This document shows positions 50,831 through 51,496 of a DNA stretch of 51,496 nucleotides, piece by piece. The notes below the pieces were generated by a model. The model had not been told where the DNA came from, ran no database searches, and saw only the letters and a program-made list of their open reading frames with translations. Each line of letters begins with the position of its first letter. Within the stretch, counting starts at the first letter, position 1. The stretch is from an uncultured Thermomicrobiales bacterium (GTDB lineage Bacteria > Chloroflexota > Chloroflexia > Thermomicrobiales > CADCWN01): NCBI GenBank assembly GCA_902806415.1, contig CADCWN010000382.1, positions 1 to 51,496 on the forward strand, written 5' to 3'. Both the position numbers and the translations under genes were made by a program.

Positions 50831-51496
50831 TCAAGCGAGCGGGACAGGCTCCACCGGGGCCGACAGCGGGAAGCCGTTGGCATCCACGAGAATAGCGTCG
50901 TGCAGATCGGCTTCTTCGAGGGTGAGGAGTTCATCGGCGACGAGGACGCGCTTCAGGGCGACGATCGCCGTCTCCACCATCCCATCCTCCGGTTCGCGGG
51001 TGGTGAGGCGCTGGAGGGCGAGGCTCGGCGTGACCAGGAGGCGGACGAGCCGATTGCCATAGTGGGCGGCGCTGAACCGGACGAATTCGTAGGCGACCGC
51101 CGCGATCGCCGGAACCAGGACGATCCGCGAGAGGAGGCGCAGCGGCAGCGGCGGCCGACCGAGGAAGATGAAGACCACGACCGAGAAGAGGACGACGATC
51201 AGCAGGAAGCCGGTGCCGCAGCGGGTGTGCAGCGTGCTCTGCCGCTGCACCGAGGCGACATCGAGCGACACGCCCGCCTCGTAGGCGTTGATCGTCTTGT
51301 GCTCCGCGCCGTGATACCCGAAGACGCGGCGGATATCCGGCAGCCGCCCGATCAACACCAGGTAGCCGAGCAGGATCGTCAGGCGGATCAGCCCCTCGAC
51401 GAGATTGCTGACCAATGACGAGGCGATCCAGCGGTCGAGGAAATGAATGATCAACAACGGCAGGACGAAGAAGAGCGCGGTGCCGAAGAGGAGCGA
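50831..51496 (-). CDS. DUF1385 family membrane protein (5' end outside window)
   Basis: At least 221 residues, with the reading frame open to the window edge. Hallmarks of DUF1385: RRVFGYHGAEHKTINAYEAG and RCGTGFLLIVVLF, and several membrane helices (about TALFFVLPLLIIHFLD, IRLTILLGYLVLIGRL, IVVLFSVVVFIFLG). The C-terminal region (EEADLHDAILVDANG) is soluble. The function of the family is unknown; it is often near translation-factor genes. The true start is beyond 51496. Confidence 0.9.
   Translation of the reverse strand, partial: SLLFGTALFFVLPLLIIHFLDRWIASSLVSNLVEGLIRLTILLGYLVLIGRLPDIRRVFGYHGAEHKTINAYEAGVSLDVASVQRQSTLHTRCGTGFLLIVVLFSVVVFIFLGRPPLPLRLLSRIVLVPAIAAVAYEFVRFSAAHYGNRLVRLLVTPSLALQRLTTREPEDGMVETAIVALKRVLVADELLTLEEADLHDAILVDANGFPLSAPVEPVPLA

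Overview
The window is a GC-rich, densely packed bacterial chromosome segment with about 46 protein genes and one tRNA. I read it as Chloroflexota, most likely Thermomicrobia or a close class. This is an inference. It rests on two very long multi-GAF HisKA_3 kinases paired with NarL-type regulators, a short archaeal-type phosphatidylserine decarboxylase, and a secreted protein with a WERYDRPV-like N-terminal module plus FN3 domain and Ser-Pro tail. There is no phage, IS transposase, CRISPR array or rRNA.

Layout. 1-3.3 kb: purH, then two translationally coupled unknown genes. 3.4-7.8 kb: two-component pair 1, a 1228-residue five-GAF kinase and its regulator. 8-16.6 kb: DedA protein, PLP arginine/ornithine-type decarboxylase, secreted FN3 protein, SDR, NUDIX, M20 amidohydrolase, Zn-ribbon protein and an ECF sigma factor. 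16.9-20.6 kb: two-component pair 2, whose kinase is cut by an in-frame amber codon inside a GAF domain. 21-26.8 kb: two metallo-beta-lactamase-fold proteins, NUDIX, methyltransferase, P1 peptidase, YaiI/UPF0178 and an orphan HlyD-type adaptor. 27-29.1 kb: AAA ATPase and alpha/beta hydrolase, convergent and overlapping.

29.3-31.5 kb holds a phospholipid cassette (psd, pssA, and a convergent PmtA-like methyltransferase) that could make phosphatidylethanolamine and methylated derivatives. 31.6-44.6 kb is a pyrimidine operon: promoter, leader with an intrinsic terminator (probable attenuator), pyrC, GNAT, DUF4013-like membrane protein, carA, carB, a trans-aconitate-methyltransferase-like gene, an Rpn-type nuclease gene, pyrK, pyrD, pyrE and a tandem GNAT. 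pyrB, pyrF and pyrR are not in the window. The GNAT gene after pyrC seems to start at an AUC codon.

44.6-51.5 kb: tRNA-Glu(CUC) with terminator, methyltransferase, HNH nuclease, SMR-type transporter, ilvE, a sugar-nucleotide epimerase-like protein coupled to a family 2 glycosyltransferase, a small membrane ORF, a cysteine-less thioredoxin-fold protein and a DUF1385 protein cut by the window end.

The most unusual structure is a pair of palindromic elements built from tandem 7-nt units. One lies in frame inside carB (37543-37642) and adds about 35 residues. The other fills the gap between the methyltransferase and HNH genes (45543-45649). Each has perfect 23-bp arms, and the total lengths are 100 and 107 nt, exactly one heptamer apart, although the heptamer sequences differ. 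A third heptamer pair sits in an 18-bp sequence repeated exactly at 13885 and 16822.
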